Assembly: GCA_009774395.1 (NCBI GenBank)
Contig: VSNQ01000060.1
Span: 1 to 25,964, forward strand
DNA from: Lachnospiraceae bacterium
Lineage (GTDB): Bacteria > Bacillota > Clostridia > Lachnospirales > Lachnospiraceae
Direction: 5' to 3'
DNA: 25,964 bases
Shown here one piece after another: positions 14,064 to 22,048 of this stretch (positions within the stretch are counted from its first letter, which is position 1; each line of letters opens with the position of its first letter). Under the pieces are notes generated by a model, which was not told where the DNA came from, searched no databases, and was given only the letters and a program-made list of their open reading frames with translations. Position numbers and translations under genes: made by a program.

Positions 14064-14956
14064 TGGCAAAAAAGAAGGAAGAAGAAGTTAAAAAAGGTCT
14101 GGACGAATGGATGGGTACGTTCTCCGACATGATGACGCTGCTCATGTGTTTCTTCGTTATGTTGTTCGCAATGTCAAGCGTAGATGCAGCGAAGTTTGAA
14201 GCGGTGGCAAATTCCTTCCAATCAACTTTTAGTATTTTTAAAGGTGGAGCACAGGCAATTGGTGACGGTATTTTAGTCAGTAATGGTGTAAGCCAGTTAA
14301 ACCAATTAGACGAATACATAAATTCTACAGGAAAGACCGCGGATTCAGAATCTGATACCGTGGATTTTAAAGAGGATAAAGCAAGTGCAGTCAGTGAGAA
14401 AATTGATGAGATCGCAGATCAGCTTGGTGTAGACAAGGAGGAACTGCAGGACTTGGAGTCAGCAATGGAAGCACTTGAAGCAGAGAAAATGAAACTTTCA
14501 GAACAAATGGCAGAACGAATGGAAGAAGCACTTCAAGAGAGCATGATGCAGGAAATTGTGGATGTGGAGTTTACTTCGGATTACGTACTTCTTACATTGA
14601 ATGGTGCTTTTCTATTTGATTCGGGCAGAACGGATTTAAAAGAGGAAGCGATACCAGTATTAAATAAAATTGGGGTATTGCTGACTCGATATGCAGATTC
14701 CGATATTGAAATTGAAGGGCATACAGACTCTGTGCCTTTAAACGGCGGAAAATATGAGAACAATGATGTTTTAAGCAGCTACAGAGCACTTGCCGTATTT
14801 AATTATTTGAAAGATAATTCAGCGATTGATCCAAGTATTATGAAGCATTCCGGCAGAGGAGAATACATGCCGATAGCAGATAATTCTACGCCGGAAGGCA
14901 GGGCAAAGAACAGACGCGTTGAAATCAAGGTATTTAATGCGCTGGGAGCTAATTAA
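14063..14956 (+). CDS. motB: Flagellar motor stator protein MotB
   Basis: MotB anchors the stator to peptidoglycan and carries the ion-binding Asp. In this 297-residue protein the single transmembrane segment is at about 18-40, with Asp22 in TFSDMMTLLMCFFVMLFAM, the position of E. coli Asp32. A periplasmic-type linker with a charged coiled-coil stretch (about 108-165: KIDEIADQLGVDKEEL to ERMEEALQ) follows. Residues about 185-292 are an OmpA-like peptidoglycan-binding domain with FDSGRTDLK, IEIEGHTDSVPL, SYRALAVFNYL and RAKNRRVEIKV. The long coiled coil is somewhat more extended than in E. coli. It is joined to motA by a one-base overlap and followed by fliL after 20 bases. Confidence 0.96.
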   Translation: MAKKKEEEVKKGLDEWMGTFSDMMTLLMCFFVMLFAMSSVDAAKFEAVANSFQSTFSIFKGGAQAIGDGILVSNGVSQLNQLDEYINSTGKTADSESDTVDFKEDKASAVSEKIDEIADQLGVDKEELQDLESAMEALEAEKMKLSEQMAERMEEALQESMMQEIVDVEFTSDYVLLTLNGAFLFDSGRTDLKEEAIPVLNKIGVLLTRYADSDIEIEGHTDSVPLNGGKYENNDVLSSYRALAVFNYLKDNSAIDPSIMKHSGRGEYMPIADNSTPEGRAKNRRVEIKVFNALGAN

Positions 14957-14976
14957 AACAAGGGGGAAGTTTAAAA

Positions 14977-15489
14977 ATGAAACGAAACTTATTATCTATC
15001 ATTATTCTGGCGCTGATGGTGGTCAATATTGTGCTGTCAGCTATTATGATGGTAAGCGTGTCGAGCGCATCAAGAAAGACGGCACAGTTAGTGGCGGATA
15101 TTTCTGCAGTTCTTGGAATTGAGATAAACGGGCTGCCGCAGTCGGATGTGCCGGGGAGCGTATCTATGGCGGATACACAGGTACATACGATTCAAGAGGA
15201 ACTGACGATTCCTTTAAAAACGGGCGAAGATGGCAGTAGCCATTATGCGGTTGGAAATGTATCTCTGTCCATGAATACGAAGCATGAAGACTTTGCAACA
15301 TATTCAGAAACAATGACGGACAGGGAAGGCTTGATTAAGGATATTATCTTTTCTGTAATGGCAAATTACACCATGGATGAGGCAAAGATAAGCTCTACCC
15401 AGATTAAAAAAGAAATCCTTTCAGAAGTCCAAGAACTTTTCGGTTCTGATTTTATATATGCAGTATCATATAATTTCTTATATAATTAG
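14977..15489 (+). CDS. fliL: Flagellar basal body-associated protein FliL
   Basis: FliL is a single-pass membrane protein that surrounds the stator and modulates motor output. The 170-residue product has a short cytoplasmic start (MKRNLL), one transmembrane segment at about 5-28 (Ile/Leu/Met/Val-rich), a Ser/Ala-rich linker, and an extracytoplasmic domain from about 65 onward. That domain ends with DREGLIKDIIFSVMANYTMDE and KKEILSEVQELFG, the typical FliL C-terminal pattern. AAGGGGGAAG lies just before the ATG. Its place between motB and fliM is the usual one. Sequence conservation in FliL is low, so the call depends partly on position. Confidence 0.88.
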   Translation: MKRNLLSIIILALMVVNIVLSAIMMVSVSSASRKTAQLVADISAVLGIEINGLPQSDVPGSVSMADTQVHTIQEELTIPLKTGEDGSSHYAVGNVSLSMNTKHEDFATYSETMTDREGLIKDIIFSVMANYTMDEAKISSTQIKKEILSEVQELFGSDFIYAVSYNFLYN

Positions 15490-15538
15490 AAATAATTTAG
15501 ATACCTCTTGGACTAAGCTATAGGGGGTGGTTGGCGAC

Positions 15539-16519
15539 ATGGGAGAGGTACTATCTCAAAGTGAGATTGACAGTCTGCTTGCGGCGTTAAGCAGCGGCGA
15601 GTTGGACGTGGAGGATATGCAGGAGAAGGATGAACGGCGTGTAACAAATTATGATTTCAGCCGTCCTGCAAAGTTCTCAAAAGAACATCTAAGAACATTA
15701 AATATGATTTTTGACCATTATGGAAGATTGCTGTCAACGAATTTGCCAGTATATTTAAGAAAAAACGTACAAGTAAATGTAGCAAGTTCAGAAACAGTAA
15801 CATTTGCAGAGTTTTCCAATGCCCTTTCGAATCCGGTTTTGCTCACGGTTGTAAATTTTTCGCCGATGCCTGGTTCCATAATTATGGAATTGACAAGCGG
15901 GCTAGGATATGCGATTATAGATAGAATGCTGGGGGGCAGAGGTGAGGCACTGGAGAAACCGAGGGAATTTTCCGAAATTGAGATGAGCATTATTGAGCGG
16001 ATTATGGTTATCTGTATGCAACTTCTTAGAGAGCCTTGGAAAAACGTTGCAGAAGTAAATCCTTTTTTGGAGCGGATAGAAACAAATCCGCAGTTTGCCC
16101 AGATTATATCGCCGAGCGATATGGTGGCGCTCGTCACGATGAATGTGAAAATCGGCGATGTTGAAGGTTTGATGAATGTGTGTCTGCCCTTCTTTACACT
16201 GGAATCTGTTATGGACAGATTAAATACGAAATTCTGGTATTCAAGCTTGCAGAAGATGGATGACGAGGATTACGAACAGTTTATTGAATCGATGGTACGG
16301 CGAGTGGATGTTCCTGTAAAAGCGGTACTTGGTAAAAGTGTTATCACAGTGCATGATTTTGTAAATATTCAAGTAGGTGACATCATAAGGCTTGATTCCA
16401 AAGTGGATGACGAACTGGACGTCTATGTGGGCAATATTAAGAAGTTCAGTGCGGTGCCCGGAGCAAGCAAAGAGGCATACGCAGTGAGAGTAACATCGGT
16501 GAATAGGGAGGAGGATTAA
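15539..16519 (+). CDS. fliM: Flagellar motor switch protein FliM
   Basis: FliM is the C-ring subunit that binds phosphorylated CheY and switches rotation direction. From the ATG at 15539 the protein is 326 residues. The N-terminal CheY-binding peptide is LSQSEIDSLLAAL. Then comes the FliM core with YDFSRPAKFSKEHLRTLNMI at about 36-55 and a CheC-like middle domain with GLGYAIIDRMLGG. The C-terminal SpoA (FliN-like) domain has VPVKAVLGKSVITVHDFVNIQVGDIIRLD. The frame opens at a GTG at 15527, but TAGGGGGTGG (15521-15530) serves as ribosome site for 15539 and overlaps that GTG. fliY starts four bases after the stop, with its ribosome site inside fliM. Confidence 0.96.
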   Translation: MGEVLSQSEIDSLLAALSSGELDVEDMQEKDERRVTNYDFSRPAKFSKEHLRTLNMIFDHYGRLLSTNLPVYLRKNVQVNVASSETVTFAEFSNALSNPVLLTVVNFSPMPGSIIMELTSGLGYAIIDRMLGGRGEALEKPREFSEIEMSIIERIMVICMQLLREPWKNVAEVNPFLERIETNPQFAQIISPSDMVALVTMNVKIGDVEGLMNVCLPFFTLESVMDRLNTKFWYSSLQKMDDEDYEQFIESMVRRVDVPVKAVLGKSVITVHDFVNIQVGDIIRLDSKVDDELDVYVGNIKKFSAVPGASKEAYAVRVTSVNREED

Positions 16520-16523
16520 GACA

Positions 16524-17753
16524 ATGGATGGTATGTTATCTCAAGATGAAATAAATGCGTTGTTAAATGGTGTGGATTTATCAGCAGACAGTGATGGTTC
16601 CGCAGCCACTGCAACAGCGCAGGATGGTGGAGATGACCTAACGGACATAGAAAAAGACGCGATAGGTGAAGTCGCCAATATTAGTATGGGCACTTCAGCG
16701 ACAACTCTGTTTTCGCTCGTAAACAGAAAAGTAAACATTACAACTCCGAAAGTGGAGATGTGCAGATGGGCAGAAGTAGTAAGAGATTATGAACGACCAT
16801 GTGTTTTTATTCAGATTAAGTATACGGTTGGCTTAAATGGTACCAATATTTTGGTATTAAAGGAACATGATGTTAAAGTTATCACGGATTTAATGATGGG
16901 TGGTGACGGTACCAATATTGAAGGGGAATTAAATGACCTGCATTTAAGTGCAATATCAGAAGCAATGAATCAGATGATGGGCTCATCGTCAACATCGCTT
17001 TCTTCCATGCTGGGCAAAACAATTGATATCAGCCCGCCAGAAGCAAGTTTAGTTGATTTACAGACAAAGGAGCCTAGTGAATTATCGCCGTTCCTTGAAG
17101 AAAAGTTCGTGAAGATTTCGTTTCGGATGCAGATTGATGACTTAGTAGATTCTACATTAATGCAGTTATATCCATTAGAGTTTGCTAAATCAATTTATGA
17201 TACATTTATGACACAGCAGACAGGCGGTGCAGAACCAGCGCCGGCTCCCACACCAGCACCTGCACCAGCTGCACAAGATATGGGAATGCAACAGCCACAA
17301 ATGGATATGGGAATGCAGCAACAGATGAATATGGGAATGCCGCAAATGCAAATGGGAATGCCGCAGATGCAGCCACAGATGCAAATGGGAATGCCGCAAA
17401 TGCAGATGGGAATGCCACAGCAAATGCCAATGGGAGGCATGGGTTATGGTATGCCAAATGTTAATATCCAACCCGCACAATTCCAGAATTTTGCGCCCGG
17501 ACAAGGCGAGATGGTCAGTGCAGAAAGCATTGGATTAATTAAGGATGTACCGTTAGAGGTAACTGTAGAATTGGGTAGAACCAGTAAGTCGATATCTGAT
17601 ATTCTTGAGTTTGCGCCAGGTACGATTATAGAACTTGACAAAATTGCAGGTGAACCGATTGACGTACTTGTTAATGGCAAGTTTGTAGCAAAAGGCGAAG
17701 TAGTAGTCATCGAAGAAAGCTTTGGTGTCAGGATTATGGAAATTGTAAGATAA
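16524..17753 (+). CDS. fliY: Flagellar motor switch phosphatase FliY (CheC-FliN type)
   Basis: This is the Gram-positive FliY, a C-ring protein that also dephosphorylates CheY-P. The 409-residue protein has an N-terminal CheY-binding peptide (LSQDEINALLNG), a CheC-like domain at about 38-230, and a C-terminal FliN/SpoA domain at about 332-409 (VPLEVTVELGRTSKSISDIL onward). Both CheC phosphatase motifs (D/S-x3-E-x2-N) are present: Asp45-Glu49-Asn52 and Ser142-Glu146-Asn149, so the activity is probably intact. Between the domains lies an unusual linker of about 95 residues: Pro/Ala-rich at 236-250, then Met/Gln/Gly/Pro repeats (MGMPQMQ units) at 252-311, about one third methionine. GGAGGAGG upstream supports the ATG. 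Confidence 0.95.
   Translation: MDGMLSQDEINALLNGVDLSADSDGSAATATAQDGGDDLTDIEKDAIGEVANISMGTSATTLFSLVNRKVNITTPKVEMCRWAEVVRDYERPCVFIQIKYTVGLNGTNILVLKEHDVKVITDLMMGGDGTNIEGELNDLHLSAISEAMNQMMGSSSTSLSSMLGKTIDISPPEASLVDLQTKEPSELSPFLEEKFVKISFRMQIDDLVDSTLMQLYPLEFAKSIYDTFMTQQTGGAEPAPAPTPAPAPAAQDMGMQQPQMDMGMQQQMNMGMPQMQMGMPQMQPQMQMGMPQMQMGMPQQMPMGGMGYGMPNVNIQPAQFQNFAPGQGEMVSAESIGLIKDVPLEVTVELGRTSKSISDILEFAPGTIIELDKIAGEPIDVLVNGKFVAKGEVVVIEESFGVRIMEIVR
17331..17429 (+). repeat. 21-base tandem repeats in fliY encoding MGMPQMQ
   Basis: Units of about 21 bases start at 17331, 17352, 17385 and 17406, each beginning ATGGGAATGCC. A 12-base partial unit lies between the second and third, and the last unit carries a three-base insertion. 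All keep the frame. Less regular MGMQQ units precede them from 17280. Such repeats can change copy number by slippage without breaking the gene. Confidence 0.85.
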
Positions 17754-17791
17754 TTAATAATGATTGAAATTCAGAAAGGACAAGAACGAAT

Positions 17792-18154
17792 ATGGCGAAA
17801 AGAATTCTTATCGTAGACGACGCAGCATTTATGAGAATGATGATTAAGGATATTCTGACAAAAAATGGGTATGAAATTGCTGCTGAGGCAGAGAACGGCA
17901 AAATCGCTGTGGATAAATATAAGGAAGCATCACCGGATTTGACATTATTGGATATTACAATGCCAGAGATGGATGGTATTCAGGCATTAAAAGCGATTAA
18001 AGCAATTGATCCAGGTGCGAATGTAATTATGTGTTCTGCAATGGGACAGCAGGCAATGGTTATTGAAGCGATTCAATCAGGTGCGAAAGACTTTATTGTA
18101 AAGCCGTTCCAAGCGGAGAGGGTTTTAGAAGCGGTCAAGAAAGTGGTAGGTTAA
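17792..18154 (+). CDS. cheY: Chemotaxis response regulator CheY
   Basis: A single receiver domain of 120 residues with no output domain, as in CheY. It has the acidic pair Asp9-Asp10, phospho-acceptor Asp54 in LLDITMPEMDG, switch Ser82 in CSAMGQ and Lys104 in IVKPF. Phosphorylated CheY binds the N-terminal peptides of FliM and FliY encoded just upstream; FliY removes the phosphate. AAAGGA at about 17775-17780 precedes the ATG. The kinase CheA is not in the window. A location between fliY and fliO is typical of Clostridia and Bacilli flagellar operons. Confidence 0.95.
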   Translation: MAKRILIVDDAAFMRMMIKDILTKNGYEIAAEAENGKIAVDKYKEASPDLTLLDITMPEMDGIQALKAIKAIDPGANVIMCSAMGQQAMVIEAIQSGAKDFIVKPFQAERVLEAVKKVVG

Positions 18155-18163
18155 GGCGTTCGT

Positions 18164-18523
18164 ATGCTGATATCATCGACATCAAATGGCTTAGACTCCA
18201 TTGTGCAATTGTTAACAGTATTGCTGATTTTTATATTTGTATTGGTGCTTACATATTACGTAACAAAATTTACGGCAGGGCTGCAAAATGGAAAGCTTTC
18301 AAGCGCCGGCGTAGAAATTTTAATGACATTCAAAATAGCACCAAACAAATATATTCAGGTTGTGAAAATCGGGGGAAAATATTTTTCCTATGCGGTCTGT
18401 AAGGATACGGTCACTTTACTTGGAGAATTAACAAAGGACGACATTTCAGAGTTTGGCAAAGCGGATACAGGCACAGCAATGAATATTAGTTTTAAAGATA
18501 TATTTGATAAACTCAAAAAGTAG
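18164..18523 (+). CDS. fliO: Flagellar biosynthesis protein FliO
   Basis: FliO assists assembly of the FliP ring in the flagellar type III export gate. The 119-residue product has one N-terminal transmembrane segment at about 12-32 (IVQLLTVLLIFIFVLVLTYYV), followed by a small cytoplasmic domain. That domain has a VEILMTFKIAPNKYIQVVKIGGKYFSYAV stretch, matching the FliO pattern in which a hydrophobic beta-rich domain follows the helix. It begins nine bases after cheY with a poor ribosome site, so translation probably depends on reinitiation. The call rests on the fold pattern plus position right before fliP. Confidence 0.85.
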   Translation: MLISSTSNGLDSIVQLLTVLLIFIFVLVLTYYVTKFTAGLQNGKLSSAGVEILMTFKIAPNKYIQVVKIGGKYFSYAVCKDTVTLLGELTKDDISEFGKADTGTAMNISFKDIFDKLKK

Positions 18524-18541
18524 AAAGTTGTGGTTATTGTT

Positions 18542-19447
18542 ATGAAGGACTCAGGTAAAAAGTACAATATCAAGCATGAGGTACGAAAGCTTATCAGTAT
18601 GCTTCTTATGGTATTTGTAGTCGTGGCTGCCAACGTAGCGGTGGTATCAGCTACAGCGGAGGATGACGCAGCCGCAGGGCAGATTTTAAATGAGCAGAAT
18701 GGTGAGGAAAACAGGACAAACATTAATGAGCCTGGTTCCGCGCAGACTGCTGAGGATTTGGATGATTTTAATATTTCCAACGGAATAACGATTAGAACAT
18801 ATGGTAACGGAAATGGAGAATTAAACGGTACACTGCGGATTATGCTGATGTTAACAGCAATTGCGCTGGTACCGATTCTGCTTGTTACAATAACATCATT
18901 TACTCGAATATTGATTGTTTTGCATTTCACAAGACAAGCATTAAATACGCAGTCAGCACCACCGAATCAGGTGTTGATTGCAATTTCGTTGTTTCTTACT
19001 TTCTTTATAATGCAGCCGACATTTACGAAGATATATACAGAAGCGATTGCGCCTTTTGACGCAGGAGAAATCGGTTATGAGGAGGCATTTGCAGTAGCAG
19101 TTGAGCCAATGCGCCAATTTATGTTTTCACAAGCGCAGCGGGCGGATATTAATGTATTTATGGAGATGTCAAGTACGCCTTGGGATGGTGCAACTGAGGA
19201 ACTGGTACCAACTGCGGTATTAATTCCAGCATATATTATTAGTGAACTTCGCTCCGCATTTATTATTGGGTTTATTATTTATATACCATTTATTGTTATT
19301 GATATGGTAGTCGCGTCTGTATTAATGAGTATGGGTATGATGATGTTGCCGCCGACAACAATTTCTATGCCATTTAAAATTTTGCTGTTTGTACTTGCAG
19401 ATGGATGGAATTTGGTTATTGTAAATCTGGTGAAAACGTTTTATTAG
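18542..19447 (+). CDS. fliP: Flagellar export gate protein FliP
   Basis: FliP is the main ring-forming subunit of the FliPQR export channel. From the ATG at 18542 the protein is 301 residues. It has an N-terminal cleavable-looking signal segment (about 15-38, ending VVSATAEDD), an acidic spacer to about 85, then the conserved core: ALVPILLVTITSFTRILIVL, RQALNTQSAPPNQVLI, ISLFLTFFIMQPT, and AYIISELRSAFIIGFIIYIPFIVIDMVVASVLMSMGMMMLPP. The frame opens at a GTG at 18530, 12 bases earlier; neither start has a good ribosome site and I prefer the ATG. The spacer after the signal peptide is longer and more acidic than in E. coli. Confidence 0.95.
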   Translation: MKDSGKKYNIKHEVRKLISMLLMVFVVVAANVAVVSATAEDDAAAGQILNEQNGEENRTNINEPGSAQTAEDLDDFNISNGITIRTYGNGNGELNGTLRIMLMLTAIALVPILLVTITSFTRILIVLHFTRQALNTQSAPPNQVLIAISLFLTFFIMQPTFTKIYTEAIAPFDAGEIGYEEAFAVAVEPMRQFMFSQAQRADINVFMEMSSTPWDGATEELVPTAVLIPAYIISELRSAFIIGFIIYIPFIVIDMVVASVLMSMGMMMLPPTTISMPFKILLFVLADGWNLVIVNLVKTFY

Positions 19448-19508
19448 CGGAAAACTATTGTTTAATATTTGATGGATAGTCCGTCGAGAGCAGATAGGGG
19501 GATAAAAA

Positions 19509-19778
19509 ATGACAGTTGAACTGGTAACAGACATTATGCAGGAGGGACTATTTGTAATATTAAAGACGGCAGCGCCGCCACTATTGGTTTCTTTAGTTAT
19601 TGGTTTGGCGGTTAGTATTTTTCAGACAGTAACCTCCATTCAGGAGCAGACACTTACTTTTGTGCCAAAGGTGGTCGGAATGTTTATTACATTGATGATA
19701 CTAGGTCATTGGATATTAAATAATATGGTAACTTATATGGTAACTTTATGGGAAGATTTTTCCCTTTATATCCGGTGA
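19509..19778 (+). CDS. fliQ: Flagellar export gate protein FliQ
   Basis: An 89-residue protein with two transmembrane segments, at about 16-38 and 52-75, the normal FliQ size and topology. Conserved features are PPLLVSLVIGLAVSIFQTVTSIQEQTLTFVPK, with the charged Q-E-Q turn between the helices. It packs around FliP in the export gate. AGGGGGATAA (19496-19505) is a strong ribosome site. The 61-base gap from fliP is the longest within this part of the cluster; I see no terminator in it. Confidence 0.95.
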   Translation: MTVELVTDIMQEGLFVILKTAAPPLLVSLVIGLAVSIFQTVTSIQEQTLTFVPKVVGMFITLMILGHWILNNMVTYMVTLWEDFSLYIR

Positions 19779-19805
19779 GAGCTGGAGAGGAGTAGTTTGG
19801 CTTAG

Positions 19806-20588
19806 ATGATTAACTTATCTTTTTCGACGCGCGAATGGGATCTGGTTTTACTGATGTTTGTAAGAATTGCGAGTTTCGTGTTTTCTGCTCCTTTTTTTAG
19901 TACAAAAGGGGTTCCAAATAATACAAAAGTGGCGTTGAGCATCTTTGTCACCTATGTAATGTATCAATTCGGGCCGGAGCAGCCGTACCCGCAATATGCT
20001 ACGCTGCTAGGATATAGCGTAATTATTTTAAAGGAAGTCGTAGTGGGTCTGTTAATTGGTTTGGGAGCACAGCTATGTACTTCCATTGTTTTATTTGCGG
20101 GAAGAATTATTGATATGGAAGTTGGCTTGTCAATGGCGAATATGTTTGATCCTACAACAAATGAACAGTCCTCCATTACAGGTGTTGTTTTGCAATATGG
20201 GACAACAATGATTTTGTATACAACAGGACTGCATCATTATCTGTTAAAGGCATTAATGGAAACATATCAATTAATTCCAATTGCGGGTGTAAAGATAGAT
20301 TTAGACAGTCTGTTAGCGTCGCTGATTAGCTTTTTAAGCACATACATTATTATTGGATTCCGGATTTGTCTGCCGATCTTTGCAAGTATTACATTGATGA
20401 ATGTTGTGCTGGGACTGCTGGCAAAGCTTGCGCCGCAGATGAATATGTTTTCTGTTGGTATTCAACTGAAACTGCTTGCAGGTTTGACAGTTATAATGAT
20501 AACGGTAAGGCTGCTGCCTATGGTTTGCAATTTTATCTCAACACAAATGCAGATAATAATTGTAGAAATGGTGGAGGGCATGATGTGA
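19806..20588 (+). CDS. fliR: Flagellar export gate protein FliR
   Basis: The 260-residue protein has about six transmembrane segments and the FliR pattern: RIASFVFSAPFFSTKGVPNNTKVALSI near the N terminus, LLIGLGAQLCTSIVLFAGRIIDMEVGLSMANMFDP in the middle, then ICLPIFASITLMNVVLGLLAKLAPQMNMFSVGIQLKLLAGL. One FliR joins five FliP and four FliQ in the gate. AGAGGAG (19786-19792) is 13 bases from the ATG, a rather long spacing; an upstream in-frame TTG runs straight into a stop codon, so 19806 is the earliest possible start. The stop TGA overlaps the flhB GTG by four bases (GTGA). Confidence 0.95.
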   Translation: MINLSFSTREWDLVLLMFVRIASFVFSAPFFSTKGVPNNTKVALSIFVTYVMYQFGPEQPYPQYATLLGYSVIILKEVVVGLLIGLGAQLCTSIVLFAGRIIDMEVGLSMANMFDPTTNEQSSITGVVLQYGTTMILYTTGLHHYLLKALMETYQLIPIAGVKIDLDSLLASLISFLSTYIIIGFRICLPIFASITLMNVVLGLLAKLAPQMNMFSVGIQLKLLAGLTVIMITVRLLPMVCNFISTQMQIIIVEMVEGMM

Positions 20589-21697
20589 TTTTAGAGTTTG
20601 ATTTGCAATTTTTTGCAGCGGACGGGCCGGGAGGAGAAAAAACCGAGGAACCGACTGCTAAGAAAAAATCCGATACCAGAAAAGATGGTAAGGTTCCAAA
20701 AAGTAAGGAATTATCGAATGCGGTAGAATTAATTGCTCTATTTTTGATTTTGAAATTTTGGATAGGAAAAATGGGCGAGAATTTTATGTCGCTTTTTGGT
20801 ATGCTCTATGATAAAATTCCGGATTATACAACATTTTGGGGTGGAAGAATTGTAAAAGAAGATTATCGAATTTTATTTAATTCGGTTTATATAGAACTTT
20901 TGCGGCAGCTACTGCCATTTTTTATGATTGGCTTAATTATAGCATTTGGTATTAATATGTCGCAGTTTAAGTTTCAGATTACGACAAAGCCGCTAAAACC
21001 AAAGTTTAGCAAATTAAATCCGATTTCTGGATTTAAAAGATTGTTTTCACTAAGCAAAGTAATGGAGTTGTTTAAGTCCATTGTTAAAGTGGTATTAATT
21101 GGAGCGGTTATTTTTTTTACGATAAAAGATGAATGGGTTTATCTTTTCCGGTTTTATGAAATGCCATTAAACCAGGCATTGGAGGTAATTGGGAGCATTG
21201 TAATCAACACAGGGCTGAAAATTGCGTTTATTTATCTGCTGGTAGGTTTTGCTGATTTGTTTTATCAAAGATATAAGTTTAAGAAAGATATCAAAATGAC
21301 AAAACAGGAGGTAAAGGACGAGTTTAAGAATGCAGAAGGTGATCCGCAGATTAAGGGTAAAATTCGTGCCAAGATGCGTGAAGCTTCGCAGCGCAGAATG
21401 ATGCAGAGTGTACCACAAGCAGATGTTGTAATTACAAACCCGACGCATTTTGCTGTAGCAGTAAAATATGATGCATCGGCAGGCACTGCGCCGATTGTGC
21501 TGGCAAAGGGTGCTGATTATGTGGCACAGAAAATCAAAGAAATTGCACGTGAAAGCCATGTGGAGATTGTTGAAAATAAACCACTTGCCCGTATGCTGTA
21601 TGCAAATGTGGAGGTAGGACAGGAAATTCCGCCGGAACTATATCAGGCAGTTGCGGAGGTTCTTGCTATGGTTTATAAAATGCAAGGGAAAATTTAA
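20585..21697 (+). CDS. flhB: Flagellar export switch protein FlhB
   Basis: FlhB sets the switch from rod/hook to filament export by cleaving itself. From the GTG at 20585 the protein is 370 residues: a short LEFDLQFFA start typical of Clostridia, GGEKTEEPTAKKKSDTRKDGKVPKSKELS at about 16-44, four transmembrane segments (about 47-62, 107-124, 165-180, 205-224), then the cytoplasmic domain with the self-cleavage motif NPTH at 285-288. GGAGGG (20572-20577) lies seven bases before the GTG. The frame extends back to 20366 inside fliR, but those extra 73 residues are a shadow of fliR. The gene is followed at once by a strong terminator. Confidence 0.95.
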   Translation: MILEFDLQFFAADGPGGEKTEEPTAKKKSDTRKDGKVPKSKELSNAVELIALFLILKFWIGKMGENFMSLFGMLYDKIPDYTTFWGGRIVKEDYRILFNSVYIELLRQLLPFFMIGLIIAFGINMSQFKFQITTKPLKPKFSKLNPISGFKRLFSLSKVMELFKSIVKVVLIGAVIFFTIKDEWVYLFRFYEMPLNQALEVIGSIVINTGLKIAFIYLLVGFADLFYQRYKFKKDIKMTKQEVKDEFKNAEGDPQIKGKIRAKMREASQRRMMQSVPQADVVITNPTHFAVAVKYDASAGTAPIVLAKGADYVAQKIKEIARESHVEIVENKPLARMLYANVEVGQEIPPELYQAVAEVLAMVYKMQGKI

Positions 21698-21706
21698 TGG
21701 AGTTAC

Positions 21707-21746
21707 AAGGAAATGCAAAGTTGTGAATGGCTGCATTTCCTTTTTT
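21707..21746 (+). terminator. Intrinsic terminator between flhB and flhA
   Basis: AAGGAAATGCA (21707-21717) and TGCATTTCCTT (21732-21742) form an 11-base stem with a 14-base loop, followed by a run of six T. It begins ten bases after the flhB stop codon and should end or reduce transcription from the motA promoter. Confidence 0.85.
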
Positions 21747-21749
21747 GTG

Positions 21750-22048
21750 ACAAGGTTTTTCCTTATTCTATAAAAAAATTTGAAAAAATCGCAAATTATT
21801 ATGTACAAATTATGTAAATTGTGAGATAATTTATGTAAAGTAAATTTTAGGCTCTTTTTGTATGCAAAATTTTATTATTTCTGCATAGTATTTTGTATAT
21901 GGAAACAATGGCAACAAACAGCAGTTCTGTGGGAGAAGAATGTTGTGGTGGAAACAAGGGAGGAATGTTTCCGGCTGTTGGAGAGCAGCATTTTTTGCTG
22001 AAAATTTAGGAGTATAAAGAGTTAAGTATCAAAGGGGGAAGCAAAGAC
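21750..22048 (+). promoter_or_regulatory. Long AT-rich leader and regulatory region of flhA
   Basis: This 300-base gap has no gene. The first half holds three copies of TTATGTA(A/C), at 21799, 21810 and 21831, spaced 11 and 21 bases apart, so all face one side of the helix. I could not pick a clear sigma-A -35/-10 pair. The second half is purine-rich with two hairpins: GGAAACA/TGTTTCC (21950-21972) and CAGCA/TGCTG (21986-22000, loop of five T). I see no match to c-di-GMP, glycine or other riboswitches I know. The AAAGGGGGAAG ribosome site of flhA ends the region. Confidence 0.5.

Noticed and set aside
17331..17429. CRISPR-like array
   Set aside because: The repeats are contiguous, in frame and inside fliY, with no spacers. 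No CRISPR array is seen anywhere in the window.
17190..17504. Several His- or Ala/Phe-rich - strand frames
   Set aside because: Reverse reading of the fliY tandem repeats, which opens all frames without coding meaning.
18388..18930. 180-codon open frame on the - strand
   Set aside because: Antisense to fliO and fliP, with no ribosome site and no recognisable protein features.
20366..20584. N-terminal extension of the flhB frame inside fliR
   Set aside because: It is Cys-rich shadow coding of fliR. The GTG at 20585 has a good ribosome site and gives the normal FlhB start.
21840..22048. Possible c-di-GMP riboswitch before flhA
   Set aside because: None of the conserved GEMM-I or GEMM-II core sequences are visible; only simple hairpins.
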